Assembly (NCBI RefSeq): GCF_043290135.1
Contig: NW_027464588.1
Coordinates: 1,995,501 to 2,059,500, forward strand
Direction: 5' to 3'
DNA length: 64,000 bases
Origin: Rhipicephalus microplus
Taxonomy: Eukaryota; Arthropoda; Arachnida; Ixodida; Ixodidae
Shown here: one piece after another, positions 52,956 to 63,064 of the stretch
Layout of the letters: each line of letters begins with the position of its first letter
Numbering within the stretch: the stretch's first letter is position 1
Made by a program: the position numbers and the translations under genes
The notes under the pieces: generated by a model
What the model saw: only the letters and a program-made list of their open reading frames with translations
Database searches by the model: none
Told to the model about the DNA's origin: nothing

Positions 52956-55625
52956 TCAGGTCTTCGCCAGACGTTCGTACTGGGCGATGTGGTGTGCTTC
53001 GATTATCTCATCTAGAGTATTGTGCAACCCCAGCTCGAGAAATTTTTCCGTGCTGGTATTGGCCGGTAATCCGATTGCGCGTTTGTACGCTTTGCGGATG
53101 AGACAATCTAGCTTGGTGCGTTCAGTCGCCTGCCACTTGAGGTAGGAGGTGACGTACGTTATATGGTTCATAGCGAAAGCATGTACCAGGCGAATGGTAT
53201 TGCTTTCCTTCATTCCGCTATGCCGATTTGTTATTCGTTTTAGCAACCGGATTGTTTCATTGACCGCGCCCTCTAGTCTGCGAACGGTTTCGCCGTTGTG
53301 GCCGTTGGCGGACAGGCGCAAGCCCGGTACCCTAATGGTGTTAACTTGTGGGATGACAGCGCCGTCTGATGTGCGTACAGTAATTTCTCTATATGCGCAC
53401 TCGAATGCGGAATCGGCGTTCTTGGGTTTACGGCCCCTGCGCGATGGTCTATAAAGCAGGAGCTCCGATTTAGCGGCGGAACATTCGAGGCCAGTGTCGC
53501 GAAGGTAGTCCTGCACCACGTCGACGGCTTCCTGCAGCGTTTGCTCTACGTGGCCGTCATTTCCCTCGGCAACCCAGAGGGTGATATCATCGGCGTACAA
53601 GCTATGGTGGAGGCCTTCTATCTCAGCGAGTTTTCGTGGTAATCCGACAAGCACGAGGTTAAAGAGCATGGGCGAGATTACGGAGCCCTGCGGCGTGCCC
53701 GTACAACCCATGTATATGTCCTGCGATTCTAGTCCGCCGATCGCTAATCGGGCCCGGCGGCCCGTAAGAAAATCCCGTACGTAGTGGTACGTTCTCTCGC
53801 CCAGTCCCAACGCTCGTATACTTTCAAGTATCGCAGCATGGCTAACGTTGTCGAATGCCTTTTTGAGGTCGAGCCCGAGTATCGCTTTGGTGGATCGTGT
53901 GGGATCATCTACGATATCGTGCTTGAGTTGAAGCATAACGTCCTGCGTGGAAAGGTTACGACGGAACCCCAGCATCGTGTGTGGGAGCATGTTTCGGTCC
54001 TCGAGGTAGTTGGTAAGGCGAGCGAGAACCACATGTTCCATGACCTTACCAACGCAGGACGTCAGGGATATCGGTCGAAGGTTGTCAATCTGTACTCGTT
54101 TGCCCGGTTTGGGGATCATAATTATGCGTGCCGTTTTCCACGAGTTCGGTATAGCGCCCGCATTCCAGCACTCGTTCATGTAAGCCGTCAGTTGTTCTAT
54201 CGACTCATCGTCCAAGTTACGTAGCGCTTTGTTGGTTATACCGTCCGGGCCTGGCGCCGACTTTGTGTCGAGCCTGTGCAGCACCGCCCTCACCTCTGCA
54301 ACGCTGAAGTCCTCGTCTAGCTCCGCGTTACCCTCACCCTCCCAGGCGTATGCCGAGTGCGTGAGGGGGCTACGTGACTTAAAAAAACGGCTTCGCACGT
54401 CATCTAGAAAGTCCGCGTGGGTGCCTTTGTAGTCATGCAGCAACTTGTTAAGCTTATGTGCATGCGATGTTTTCGTCTCCTCTGGATCCAAGAGGTGCCG
54501 GAGGAGATGCCACGTCTTGGCCCGTCCCAGCTGGTTCTCCATCCCATTGCAGATCTCTTCCCATTGCGTTTTGCATACCTGTAACGCGTGCTCTTCCATG
54601 TCCCTGCTTAGCCGTGCTATGCGTCTGCGCAGCGTTCGATTGTGGCGTTGACGCTTCCACCTGTCTTGCAGGCTGCGCTTGGCTTCCCACATGTGTAGGA
54701 GTTTGCTGTCTACCACTTCGAGCTGTGCTTCTGGCGGAACCTCCCGCGTCGCCGTTTCTAAATCCCCCTTGAGCGTCGCAGTCCAGCTATCTATATCCTC
54801 AATAGCCGCACTGCCACGATTCTGCTCTTTCCGGACTTTGCGAAACGCGTCCCAATCCACCAGCTGGTGGTTCTTGCCCTTGGTACCTTCCCGATGAACG
54901 CGGTGGTGAGGTTCAGCGTCGACCTGGATCTCGATCACTGAGTGATCGCTACCCAGGTCCTCCTGTGTATTGTGCCATCGCGAACTAGCAACGTTCTTGG
55001 TAAATGTGAGGTCGGGTGAGGTGTCTGCACATACGCTGTTGCCCCTGCGCGTAGGCGTGGAAGGGTCTGTGATGAGCTCGAGGCCCTCATTCTGCGCATC
55101 GTCCCAAAGGCGCTTACCTTTTGGCGTTTCGTAGCCGTACCCCCACGCCGCGTGGGGCGCGTTGAAGTCGCCCGCGATGAGCAAGGGCCCGTCGACAGCT
55201 GCCTCGCGTGCCTCTCGCAGTAACGTGCTAAAGCGGTGTCTGGCTTTGGGTCTGCTATACACGTTCAGCACAAACAGGCTGGGGCCGCGCCCTTTCGTCG
55301 GAATGAGCTCTATGAATACATGCGGTATGCTAACGTTCATAAGTTCACGTTGCGACACGGTGAGGTTGCGTCGCACTAGCGTTGCAGCGGCCGGTGGGGC
55401 TCCCGCGGTCACAGCTTCGTCTATAGATTTGTACCCCGCCAGCTTGACCGGGTCATTGGTTTCCTGCAATAGTATTACGTCCGGTCGTTGCCGGCTACGT
55501 AAGAATTGTTGGAGAAGCGCCCGTTTCCTCCTGTACCCCCTGCAGTTCCACTGCCAGATAGTGAACGTGTTCCGTGTGTTATGCTGTTGTGGGCATTGTG
55601 TTTGTGTGGTTTCGTGTCGAGCCAT
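52956..55625 (-). CDS. I-3 ORF2: endonuclease and reverse transcriptase
   Basis: From ATG 55625, 889 codons. The endonuclease at about residues 25-240 has IWQWNCRGYRRK, ILLQETND, IAGDFNAPHAAWGY and LGSDHSVIEI. The RT at about 480-760 has IIMIPKPGK, LRPISLTSCVGKVMEH, GLDLKKAFDNV, GTPQGSVISPMLFN and YADDITLW (YADD near 53591-53602). The frame ends at TGA after YERLAKT, before RNase H, where homologues continue, so the stop is probably a mutation. ORF1 ends 15 bases upstream in another frame. It supplies target nicking and reverse transcription for the element. Confidence 0.88.
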   Translation of the reverse strand: MARHETTQTQCPQQHNTRNTFTIWQWNCRGYRRKRALLQQFLRSRQRPDVILLQETNDPVKLAGYKSIDEAVTAGAPPAAATLVRRNLTVSQRELMNVSIPHVFIELIPTKGRGPSLFVLNVYSRPKARHRFSTLLREAREAAVDGPLLIAGDFNAPHAAWGYGYETPKGKRLWDDAQNEGLELITDPSTPTRRGNSVCADTSPDLTFTKNVASSRWHNTQEDLGSDHSVIEIQVDAEPHHRVHREGTKGKNHQLVDWDAFRKVRKEQNRGSAAIEDIDSWTATLKGDLETATREVPPEAQLEVVDSKLLHMWEAKRSLQDRWKRQRHNRTLRRRIARLSRDMEEHALQVCKTQWEEICNGMENQLGRAKTWHLLRHLLDPEETKTSHAHKLNKLLHDYKGTHADFLDDVRSRFFKSRSPLTHSAYAWEGEGNAELDEDFSVAEVRAVLHRLDTKSAPGPDGITNKALRNLDDESIEQLTAYMNECWNAGAIPNSWKTARIIMIPKPGKRVQIDNLRPISLTSCVGKVMEHVVLARLTNYLEDRNMLPHTMLGFRRNLSTQDVMLQLKHDIVDDPTRSTKAILGLDLKKAFDNVSHAAILESIRALGLGERTYHYVRDFLTGRRARLAIGGLESQDIYMGCTGTPQGSVISPMLFNLVLVGLPRKLAEIEGLHHSLYADDITLWVAEGNDGHVEQTLQEAVDVVQDYLRDTGLECSAAKSELLLYRPSRRGRKPKNADSAFECAYREITVRTSDGAVIPQVNTIRVPGLRLSANGHNGETVRRLEGAVNETIRLLKRITNRHSGMKESNTIRLVHAFAMNHITYVTSYLKWQATERTKLDCLIRKAYKRAIGLPANTSTEKFLELGLHNTLDEIIEAHHIAQYERLAKT

Positions 55626-55639
55626 GGTGACTGTACGTG

Positions 55640-57559
55640 TTATGGTTTGCCGTCCGGCTGATCCAGCGCCTCTTCGTCGGGTAACGGCCTTAAGTACGGT
55701 TTCCCAGTCGTTCGTACTGGGCGACCCACTGCGCCCGGAAATAGCATTTCGATATTGTCTATGTGCGTTCGCAGCGTCGCGACCATTTTTGTGAGCTGAG
55801 ATATTGCAATGCTCAACTGTTTGGTTTGTGCGGTTTGCTGAGCAATTGCGTTGTTAAGTTGCGCGGTTCGCTGCGCGTGTTGGGTCATCATCGCGTCTAC
55901 CTTGTCGTCGAGTCTATCGACTCGTTCGCGGAGTTTCTCCTCGCGTTTCTGCGATTTGACATCGAATTGTTTCGCGTCAAGTGCCTTACGTTTGGTGGGT
56001 GCGGGGTGCGCGTCTTGAGCCTCCATGGCTTCCTCCACTCTCTCGGCTGTACTAGCAGCCGCGTCGGCTGCGACGGGTTTAATTGGAGGAGGAGGAGGAA
56101 AGGGAACTGTCGGGGCCTCCCCCTTAAACGTGGCAATTTCGTTTCTTAACCTTGCATTTTCCTGCTTTAGTTCTTGGATTATTGATTCGAATTGATCCAA
56201 TCGTTTCTGCACTAGACTTTCTGGGTCGCTGTTGCGTTTGTAAGCAGAGCTGCCGCGTCTGTCTACATCTGGGTTTCTATCAATGGCAGTCTCGGTTCGC
56301 GTTAGCGGTGCGCTGGGCGCGCGTCCGGAGGCGACGTCCACCCACCTCAATTTATGGGGGTCAACCTCTCCTCCGCCTTTGGCTGCAGCTGTGTGGTTGG
56401 CTCGGGCCGTCGACGTGCTGTGAGGCTTCGCTGAACGGGGTCGGGAGACGCTGCGAGAGCGGGCCCGAGAACGAGTACGGGAGTGAGTGCGGCTCCGCGT
56501 GCGGGTCTCCCTCGAGGCCGATCGACTGTTGCCGCGACGTCGTCTCGGTGCGTGGCGTCGTCCGTAGTCCTCCTCCCTGTCGTTGACGGTGCTGCTACTG
56601 CTGTAGGCGGCCTCAGCCTCCTCGCGCATTCTGCGTTCCCACTGTCGGCGCTTGACTAGGTAGGGTGTCTTGTACTTAGCTTTGCACTTGCGGTCTCCGG
56701 TGAGGTGACCCTTTCCGCACAGTTGGCACACCGGCTCGCACCGATGATCGTCGGGCGGGTTACCGCATCCGCACCCACGGCACTTCTTGTCGTTCGGGTT
56801 GGGGCACACGTCGGCCCTGTGTCCCAGACGACCACACTCGTAGCACATATCGATATGTTTCTTGTAAAGAGTGCACCTTATCACCATCCCGCCGTAGTTC
56901 ACGTAACGAGGCACATAGTAGCCGTCGAAAAGGATTATCACGTTGGTCGTGTTTCCCATGCGCTTGGCATGCAGGACGTTCGGATTGCGGTGGTTAACCA
57001 GACATCTCACGACGTCCGCCGGCTTTTCGTCTAGCGATATGCCCCTGATGAGGCCTTTGGACGTGTTCTCCGGAGCCGCTCTGTAGGCACTCGCTTCGAA
57101 CTCACGGTCGCCAATTCGCAGCTTGCAAATGCCTCCATATCGTCTAGCGCGATCTTCTGACGGCGTGCTTACCACAATAACGTTTTGTCGCTCATTGAGA
57201 CAGACGCTGTCCTCCTCGGCTACCTCGCGCCCCACCCCTGCGGCGTTGCGTATGCAGCAGTGGACGCGGTCCTTCTGGTAGTGGGATACGTTGAAGCCAT
57301 CCCGGGGTCGCACGATGATCTTGTAGTCATCCGTTGGCAGGTTGGGAATTCGGCTCGTCATGGTGATCTTCCGCACATACTGCGTCGCTTTCTGTATAAA
57401 CGCCACCTTCTCGGTATACGCTGGCGTTGCTTGCTGGTTCTTCGCCGGGTCGGCGTCTCCACCCGCCTTCTTGGTGTTTCGTTTGATCTCGCACCATCCC
57501 TGCTCTTTTCCGAACTCTGTCGGCGATATCTCCTCCCCTTCGACTTGCACGAATTCCAT
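55640..57559 (-). CDS. I-3 ORF1 protein with CCHC knuckles and RS domain
   Basis: An intact 639-codon frame from ATG 57559 (MEFVQVEGEEISPTEFGKEQ). The core DDYKIIVRPRDGFNVSHYQK is followed by zinc fingers CYECGRLGHRADVCPN, CRGCGCGN...H and CQLCGKGHLTGDRKC at about residues 240-305. Next is an Arg/Ser-rich region (SRSASRETRTRSRTHSRTRS) near 56440-56540, then a probable coiled coil (QKRLDQFESIIQELKQENAR). A second helical region (VDRLDDKVDAMMTQHAQRTA) lies near the C-terminus. Expected roles are element RNA binding and nuclear RNP assembly. It is longer than I-1 ORF1. Confidence 0.87.
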   Translation of the reverse strand: MEFVQVEGEEISPTEFGKEQGWCEIKRNTKKAGGDADPAKNQQATPAYTEKVAFIQKATQYVRKITMTSRIPNLPTDDYKIIVRPRDGFNVSHYQKDRVHCCIRNAAGVGREVAEEDSVCLNERQNVIVVSTPSEDRARRYGGICKLRIGDREFEASAYRAAPENTSKGLIRGISLDEKPADVVRCLVNHRNPNVLHAKRMGNTTNVIILFDGYYVPRYVNYGGMVIRCTLYKKHIDMCYECGRLGHRADVCPNPNDKKCRGCGCGNPPDDHRCEPVCQLCGKGHLTGDRKCKAKYKTPYLVKRRQWERRMREEAEAAYSSSSTVNDREEDYGRRHAPRRRRGNSRSASRETRTRSRTHSRTRSRARSRSVSRPRSAKPHSTSTARANHTAAAKGGGEVDPHKLRWVDVASGRAPSAPLTRTETAIDRNPDVDRRGSSAYKRNSDPESLVQKRLDQFESIIQELKQENARLRNEIATFKGEAPTVPFPPPPPIKPVAADAAASTAERVEEAMEAQDAHPAPTKRKALDAKQFDVKSQKREEKLRERVDRLDDKVDAMMTQHAQRTAQLNNAIAQQTAQTKQLSIAISQLTKMVATLRTHIDNIEMLFPGAVGRPVRTTGKPYLRPLPDEEALDQPDGKP

Positions 57560-57867
57560 TTCGGGCGCCGGTGCAGCGGATGGGGCACCCGCTTGCTCCG
57601 ACGACTTGTCAGGCCTAGCGTGCCTTGTCTACTGGCTTGAGTGTCGTGCCAGCGTGGCGGTACGGGCAATCTTCGAAAAGTGACCGAAACACGGGCTCAC
57701 CTGCACAAATGGTATCGGGAGAGACCGCAGGACTTTCGCAGTCACTTGGGAATATTCTGAACTGAATGGCTGGAAAGAAATCGCCGAAAACCATTGAAAA
57801 TCTGCGGAGCCGATGCGACGCGCGTCCGCACACCGTGGCCCCCTAGCGGCGAATCTAGAGAGAGGCA

Positions 57868-58109
57868 ATAAAAATAATTTAAGAAGCTTACAATGTGTGG
57901 CTGTACGGATATAACTGCAGCATCACACCGTCACTCTGCTCACTGTAACCAATAATTAATATTCTTACGCCTTTACAGATAAGTGAGTATTAAGTGACGC
58001 GTTAGGAGTTTCATGGTGAGTTTCGTAGTTCTGAGATTACACTATTTTTATCGTGGTTACGGTAGCCAGCAGATGACCAGGATGTCGCCTATAATTATTA
58101 TTATTAATA
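57868..58109. other. No gene recognised
   Basis: AT-rich flank between I-3 and composite repeat copy B, ending in an (ATT)n-like run. Confidence 0.5.
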
Positions 58110-58874
58110 TTAAATGCGAAGCATCTCTTGGTGAACTTCAGCGACATTGAGCATATTTATCCATTTATCTAGCCGCCTACGACTTTTAGCTCTCCTGGCC
58201 GTTTCGATAATGGTATCAATACCAAACTTTGTATGGCATAACATGACTGTATGAAGAACATATTTGACTAGTCATGACATGAAAATGATGATATGTATGT
58301 CATAAATGTCATTATTTACATTTCAAGATCCGGAAGCTCTTGCGGTAGTTTCGTTCACATGGCATGTTGCAAAACTGGTATGGTAAGACATGATTGCATG
58401 GCGAATACAAGCGACAGACCCTAACATGAAAATCATGACATGGATGTCATGTAAAAACATGACTATATGCCACGCTTATATTGCGCTCGTGGCCGTTTCG
58501 CTAGCGTCACATATACCAAAATTGCATTATGGTGTACGTGAATGGTTGACGAAGGCATACGACTGGTGCAAACATGGTAATCATTAGATGCGTGTCATGT
58601 AACAACATGACTACATTCCACGCTCATAATGCGCTGGTGGCCGTTTCTCTGGCTTCACTTATACCAAATTGGGTATTACGGGACGTGAGTGGATTACGAA
58701 GGTATGATACTGGTGCAAACATGATAAACATGAAATGCGTGTCATATGAGAACATGACTACATACACAGTCAAGGTGCTAATACATTTCGACGGGAAGCG
58801 GTGCGCGTGCTCGCAGGCGTTCATTTTGTCGCGTCACGCCAGCGTTGCCACGCCAGGCACCGGTCCATCCATAT

Positions 58875-58929
58875 ACTCGCAGTAGTAGTAGTAGTAGTAG
58901 TAGTAGTAAACATTTATTTAAACTCGCAG
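58875..58929 (-). mobile_element. Micro-insertion: 39-bp retroelement tail with 8-bp TSD
   Basis: ACTCGCAG occurs at 58875-58882 and 58922-58929, bracketing (TAG)n plus TAAACATTTATTTAA. On the minus strand this is AATAAATGTTT followed by (ACT)n, like the 3' end of I-1 (TTAAATGTTTTCACCACC). It appears to be an extremely 5'-truncated LINE insertion. Confidence 0.7.
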
Positions 58930-59025
58930 GCACGCCCCACGCTGCGGTGCTTTGATGCATGCGCGTTTCAGCGAGTCCGGTGTCCCTCCGTCACGAAAAG
59001 AGGGAGACGCAGTGTTGTATGAGTA

Positions 59026-59056
59026 CAACACCACCTAGACTATTGACAAGGCCCCT
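59026..59056. repeat. Left terminal inverted repeat of the P element
   Basis: 31 bases beginning CAACACCACCTAGACTATTG. Two mismatches with the right end at positions 20 and 30. Confidence 0.92.
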
Positions 59057-59314
59057 CCAGGGAGAGCGTGACGTCACGCTAGTTGCCCACCTGCACCCCG
59101 GCCGTCGTCGCCACTCCTTCTCGTTATATCTGATGAGGGCACTTATTGAAAGCCGGTGTTTCTTTTTTTTTGTTCTTTTTTTGTTCCTGCGCGGTCTGCA
59201 TTTGTTTACGCCTGCCGTTACACTTTAGTGATCAAACTGTAATAGTCAGAAATGCATTTGTAGAAGTGGTTTTATTAGGACGAAACGCTAAAACCATCCT
59301 ACCTCATTTCTTGT

Positions 59315-61742
59315 TCAAGGTTTTGATTTTTCTGTCAGCTGCCTTTTTTGTGCGGTGCTTTGGATGTTGTCATTTCGAAGTCTACAAAAGTTGTTCAGAG
59401 CGACAATTGTTGCAACACGCACTACATGCCGCACGATAGTCTCAGAGGTATGGCCATTTTCACAAGTCTCTAGCTCAACATCTCCTAGCAGTGATGTGGT
59501 AATGGAGCTTACAATGCCACGTTGGTTGTTCGATGCGAGGAACGCCTTTGCATTTTCTCCCTTGGTGAGCTTTTCGACAACAAGCATTGTCACCAGCACC
59601 ATGTGCACAGTACATGGCTGCGGAAACTTTAAGCTTCCTCTTGACAAGTTGTCAATCATTGTGTTACCTCCCACATCTAATTTACTGCTCTCCAGGACGA
59701 GCACGCTGCTGCAAAATGCGCATGACAGCTTCTTCAGAGCTGAATGAGCACAATATCCAGCGATATAAGCAACGACCTCCATCTCATGCTTTGGGTTGGA
59801 AATTTCATCATTTGAGATGTGAACAGAGAAGTTACGTTGCGATACTTCTGTGTCACTTTCGCTGCTGATGTCTGGCTGCGGAAGCATCAGCAGCTTTTGC
59901 AGACGAATTTTCTTTTCAGACTCCAGAAGCTGCCTCACGGAAACATGATACTGTGCACCAGTAAGCTGACGGTAGCGACCGAAGCGATCTTCAAGAGTGT
60001 CAGTTTGAAATTTTCCCAGCAAGACCTACTTGAACTTCAGTTCTTCTAAACAGTACCGTGACAGCTCAACAAGGGAGTAGCAAGTGAGTCTCAACGCAGA
60101 ATGTGTTTCCCTTGTCAAGCAGCCACGGCTCATGTTGACGCTGCTCCAAGCATCCAGCCAGTCTACCATGCCACTAAGGAAAACCAGCTGTTGATCCACC
60201 GTAGAATTCACTGGAATTTGAAGGCTGTCGTTCAGTCAATGACCTTTCGAAGGGGTCTTCACGTTGACGATTTTCCACCACGTCGATATGATGTTTATGA
60301 AGAGAGCTGTTGAACAGGCACATGTGGTTTCAAGGGCATCACCACGCGTCTCAAGTGCGTTTGATACAAACGGATTAAGGACATTTAACACCAACTTTAC
60401 ATTTTGTCTCGCCATAGGTGTTGGATTGATTGCCTTGGAATTTACCTTGTAGCCAAGCTTGAGAAGCGATGTCTGCTCCAGTGCATACAGCTGCCGTACG
60501 GCTTCAAATGATGCTGCTTTCATTCTGGGCGGCCCGTCGGGCAATATTCCTGACAGGCTCACTTCAGGAAGGTAAAAGCATATTCCTTTGTTTTTTTTTA
60601 TTCATCCAGTTGTTCCTGATGCATTTCAGTATGTGCACAGGGTCTACGACATAAAACAGAGGCCGATTGTTGTCGGCTGGATGAGGATATACAATGCTTA
60701 CTTCCTGTTTCTGTAAGAAAAACGACATCATTTTCCGGTTGAGGGAATTGTTGTCGGTAATTACAGCAATGACCCTGAGGCCCATAGATTCCACTTCTAA
60801 AATTACTTTCTTGCAGAACTCATGTAGAATTTCGGCGGTCATTTTAGCAACAGGAAGAATGTGGAGCACATCTTTGTTTGATGACAAGAGCGACTGAAGC
60901 ATGAAAACATGAGCTGTTGTGGCTGCCTCTTGAGAATTGGCTGCAGATCCAACCATGCTGCCCCTTTATAATCGAAGTATGGCATGATATGAATTTCATC
61001 AACCGTTAGCGTCACCGTCTTTTCGTGCGGCTGCATGCACCTCACTCTTTCTCGAGTGTAGGAGAGGAAGTTCGCTGCGTTTTGCTCCTTCAGTGGATCA
61101 CCTCTATACTTGGAACAAACGCAGCGCAGGGTTGAAGGATGGGGTAAAGTCAATGTCGACGCTGATCTGGCAAAGATATAGGCGTGCGGAGATATGGAGT
61201 GCAGGATGCTAGAAAACACTAATGTTTCAGCACTGTAGCGACGAATGGGGGCAGCGAGTGCGAGAGTTGTTTGCTCATTTAGCAAACGAAACAAAGCACT
61301 GTGTTCTTCGGTCGTGTCACTGTCTTGGGACAGTTCATTCAATAAGGAGCCAATATGCTGCAACACTGACGCTGTTTTTGACGAACTTGCAACTTCAGGC
61401 ATCTCAGTCATGTGGTTTTCCAGCTGCTGGAGCAGTGAGGACAACGTCCGGATGTCGCGCACTGCGTCTGGAACTGCGCCTCCGCAAGGTAATGAAGCCA
61501 GCTTGATCATACCTGCTGAGACTGCAAGTGAGAGATCAGCAAGCACAGTGATGGAAAACCTCACGTGCGGTGAAGGATTATCTTTGATGCGGAGAAACAT
61601 CACACAACGATCGTTGGTCTTGATGGTCCAGAAATCATTACTGCATACAGCAGAAAGCTTGCCTCTTAAGTATTCGAAAGAGGACACAGCATTTCTTTCC
61701 TCTTCGCTTTTTTTTGCGCATATAGAGTCCTAATCGCTTTGC
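59315..61742 (-). pseudogene. P-element transposase body, disrupted
   Basis: Read from high to low coordinates, it holds a helical region (SSFEYLRGKLSAVCSNDFWT), then the RNase H-like core with TVDEIHIMPYFDYKG (Asp codon 60998-61000) and VIAVITDNNSLNRKM (Asp codon 60753-60755), and PLFYVVDPVHILKCIRNNW. A C-terminal block follows with QTDTLEDRFGRYRQLTGAQY and a cysteine pair (CAFCSSVLVLESSK). Interruptions are an indel near 60960, an A-run frameshift near 60592, TGA at 60236-60238 and TAG at 60026-60028. A further frameshift joins it to the THAP part near 61745. It would have cut and pasted the element using a DDE/D-type core. Confidence 0.87.
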
Positions 61743-61961
61743 TCAAAGCCTCGTCTTCGATTCGAGCTCGTTTCGAGACAGAGATTCTCGACGATTGCGA
61801 TTCGTGCTCAGGTAGGACGGAAAGTTTGGAAACACCGATGGTATAGCATTTGACACTAGGCGCACCCTCTCGCTGTCGACTGTCAATGTCCGTCCCGACG
61901 CTGCGTCGAAATGTGACAGCTTTGTGATGAAGTCAGCCTCGAGGAAGTGGAGTTCACAGAC
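61743..61961 (-). CDS. THAP domain exon 2 of the P element
   Basis: Acceptor TTTGGCGCAG precedes GTC TGT GAA, giving VCELHFLEADFITKLSHFDA. CxxH completes the C2CH zinc site, and NAIPSVFPNFPSY is the AVPTIF-like THAP C-terminal motif. Phase 0 matches exon 1. It reads on to a stop at 61743-61745, while the transposase body continues two frames away, indicating a frameshift. Confidence 0.85.
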   Translation of the reverse strand, partial: VCELHFLEADFITKLSHFDAASGRTLTVDSERVRLVSNAIPSVFPNFPSYLSTNRNRRESLSRNELESKTRL

Positions 61962-62187
61962 CTGCGCCAAACATAACAGTGACTTCATTACTTTCATACG
62001 AAACGGGCTAATGGGAACTTTGACACGAGCCTGAGTATTTCAGTTCTATTTTACCGCACTGCCCTACCCGAAGCGCGACAAAACTACCATCACCACTCAA
62101 GATACTCGCTCCGTTCAACAGTAACAGAGCCAGAACGCCAGTAATGCGATAGAGCCGGTAAGACAACAAACTTCAGCAGTTTCTCAC

Positions 62188-62337
62188 CTTGGAGTGTATG
62201 CTTGGTGTGAAATCCTTTCGCGGAATGGCTTTTATCCAAGACTTCTTCCAAGCTTCATCCCTGCGAAATGCGAAAACACGCACTTTGGGACCACTTTCAT
62301 AATTGCCGCGGCACCCGACAACACAACAACGTCCCAT
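62188..62337 (-). CDS. THAP domain exon 1 of the P element
   Basis: ATG at 62335-62337 starts MGRCCVVGCRGNYESGPKVR, continuing VFAFRRDEAWKKSWIKAIPR to HSK, 50 codons, then donor GTGAGA at 62187. Cysteines 5 and 9 plus Cys52 and His55 of exon 2 form the THAP zinc site, and the F.F and W..W pattern is typical. THAP domains bind subterminal sites of P elements. The exon layout is the same as in the intron-3 remnant (32922-33074). Confidence 0.87.
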
Positions 62338-63033
62338 GTCGCACTGATCGATGTGTAATCACATACTCACAAATACAACACCAATAAAATAGGACACGTG
62401 GGTACGGACGAAGACTCAGAGCAGTGCGATGCAGCACCAAGCCTAACGCAGTTTAACCAGCTAAGCAGGTAGCGATGAAAGGCAAACCTGTCGTGGCTTG
62501 TCCGCCGTTCGGGGTAAAAAAGTGCGCGGGGTGACCAACACCACCACCTGAGCGACGCATCCTCGGCCACTGGACAGTCGGTGATATGTCCGGGGAGCGG
62601 TTGAGGCTGCCACCTAGGATCCGGCGAAGGACGACTCTTGCAACGCGTCTCACGAACAACTACATGCGTTTAATTTACATATTTGCAAGAGAAGTACATT
62701 GAAACGAGAGCATACAGACGCGCCTTTTCATCACAAGGGCCCAGAGCGCACTCGAGACGAGCGGGCCAGCGAAGTCCAGGGAGAGAGCAGAGCGCACTCC
62801 CGACACGCTCCTTTTATAGCCGTCCGTGCACGCGCTAGACGCCGATTGTGTGTCCCAGCGACGCTGATGTGCATTTCCTGCGGCGCACACAGACGCCTCC
62901 CGCGTTCCTGCAGGACGCGGAAAGCGTTTGACCGTTACGCCGATGAGCGTCCCTTGCAAGCCACCTCCTTGCTGTGCCGGTCATAACATCAGACAATTAG
63001 CGTGACGTATGCCATCTGGAGAGAGGGGTATGA
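62338..63033 (-). promoter_or_regulatory. P-element 5' leader and promoter region
   Basis: About 700 bases between the THAP start codon and the right TIR have no coding content. The transposase promoter and THAP-binding sites are expected here, but no specific motif can be assigned from sequence alone. Confidence 0.4.
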
Positions 63034-63064
63034 ACGGGCCTTGTGAATAGTCTAGGTGGTGTTG
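63034..63064. repeat. Right terminal inverted repeat of the P element
   Basis: Reverse complement starts CAACACCACCTAGACTATTC. It is followed directly by the target duplication ATGAGTA. Confidence 0.92.

Larger units (their letters stand above)
51837..57855 (-). mobile_element. Full-length I-group non-LTR retrotransposon (I-3)
   Basis: A 6,019-bp element sits between 12-bp duplications TAGAGAGAGGCA (51825-51836 and 57856-57867). The minus-strand 3' end reads TTCAATAAAGTTTTTACTCACTCACTCAC, that is, a polyadenylation-like signal plus an (ACTC)n tail. ORF1 is open, and ORF2 is open through endonuclease and RT with YADD intact. Damage is confined to the RNase H and C-terminal part: one stop and frameshifts, one of them at a C9-T-C9 tract. 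It is the best preserved of the two related copies. Confidence 0.9.
59026..63064 (-). mobile_element. P-type DNA transposon (THAP9-like), complete ends
   Basis: A 4,039-bp element has terminal inverted repeats of about 31 bp. Both ends start CAACACCACCTAGACTATT, with 29 of 31 positions matching. It is flanked by ATGAGTA (59019-59025 and 63065-63071). Inside are a two-exon THAP domain and a P-transposase body on the minus strand. Length, 31-bp TIRs and gene content match P elements, although classical P elements duplicate 8 bp. The transposase has several disruptions, so the copy is no longer autonomous. Confidence 0.92.
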
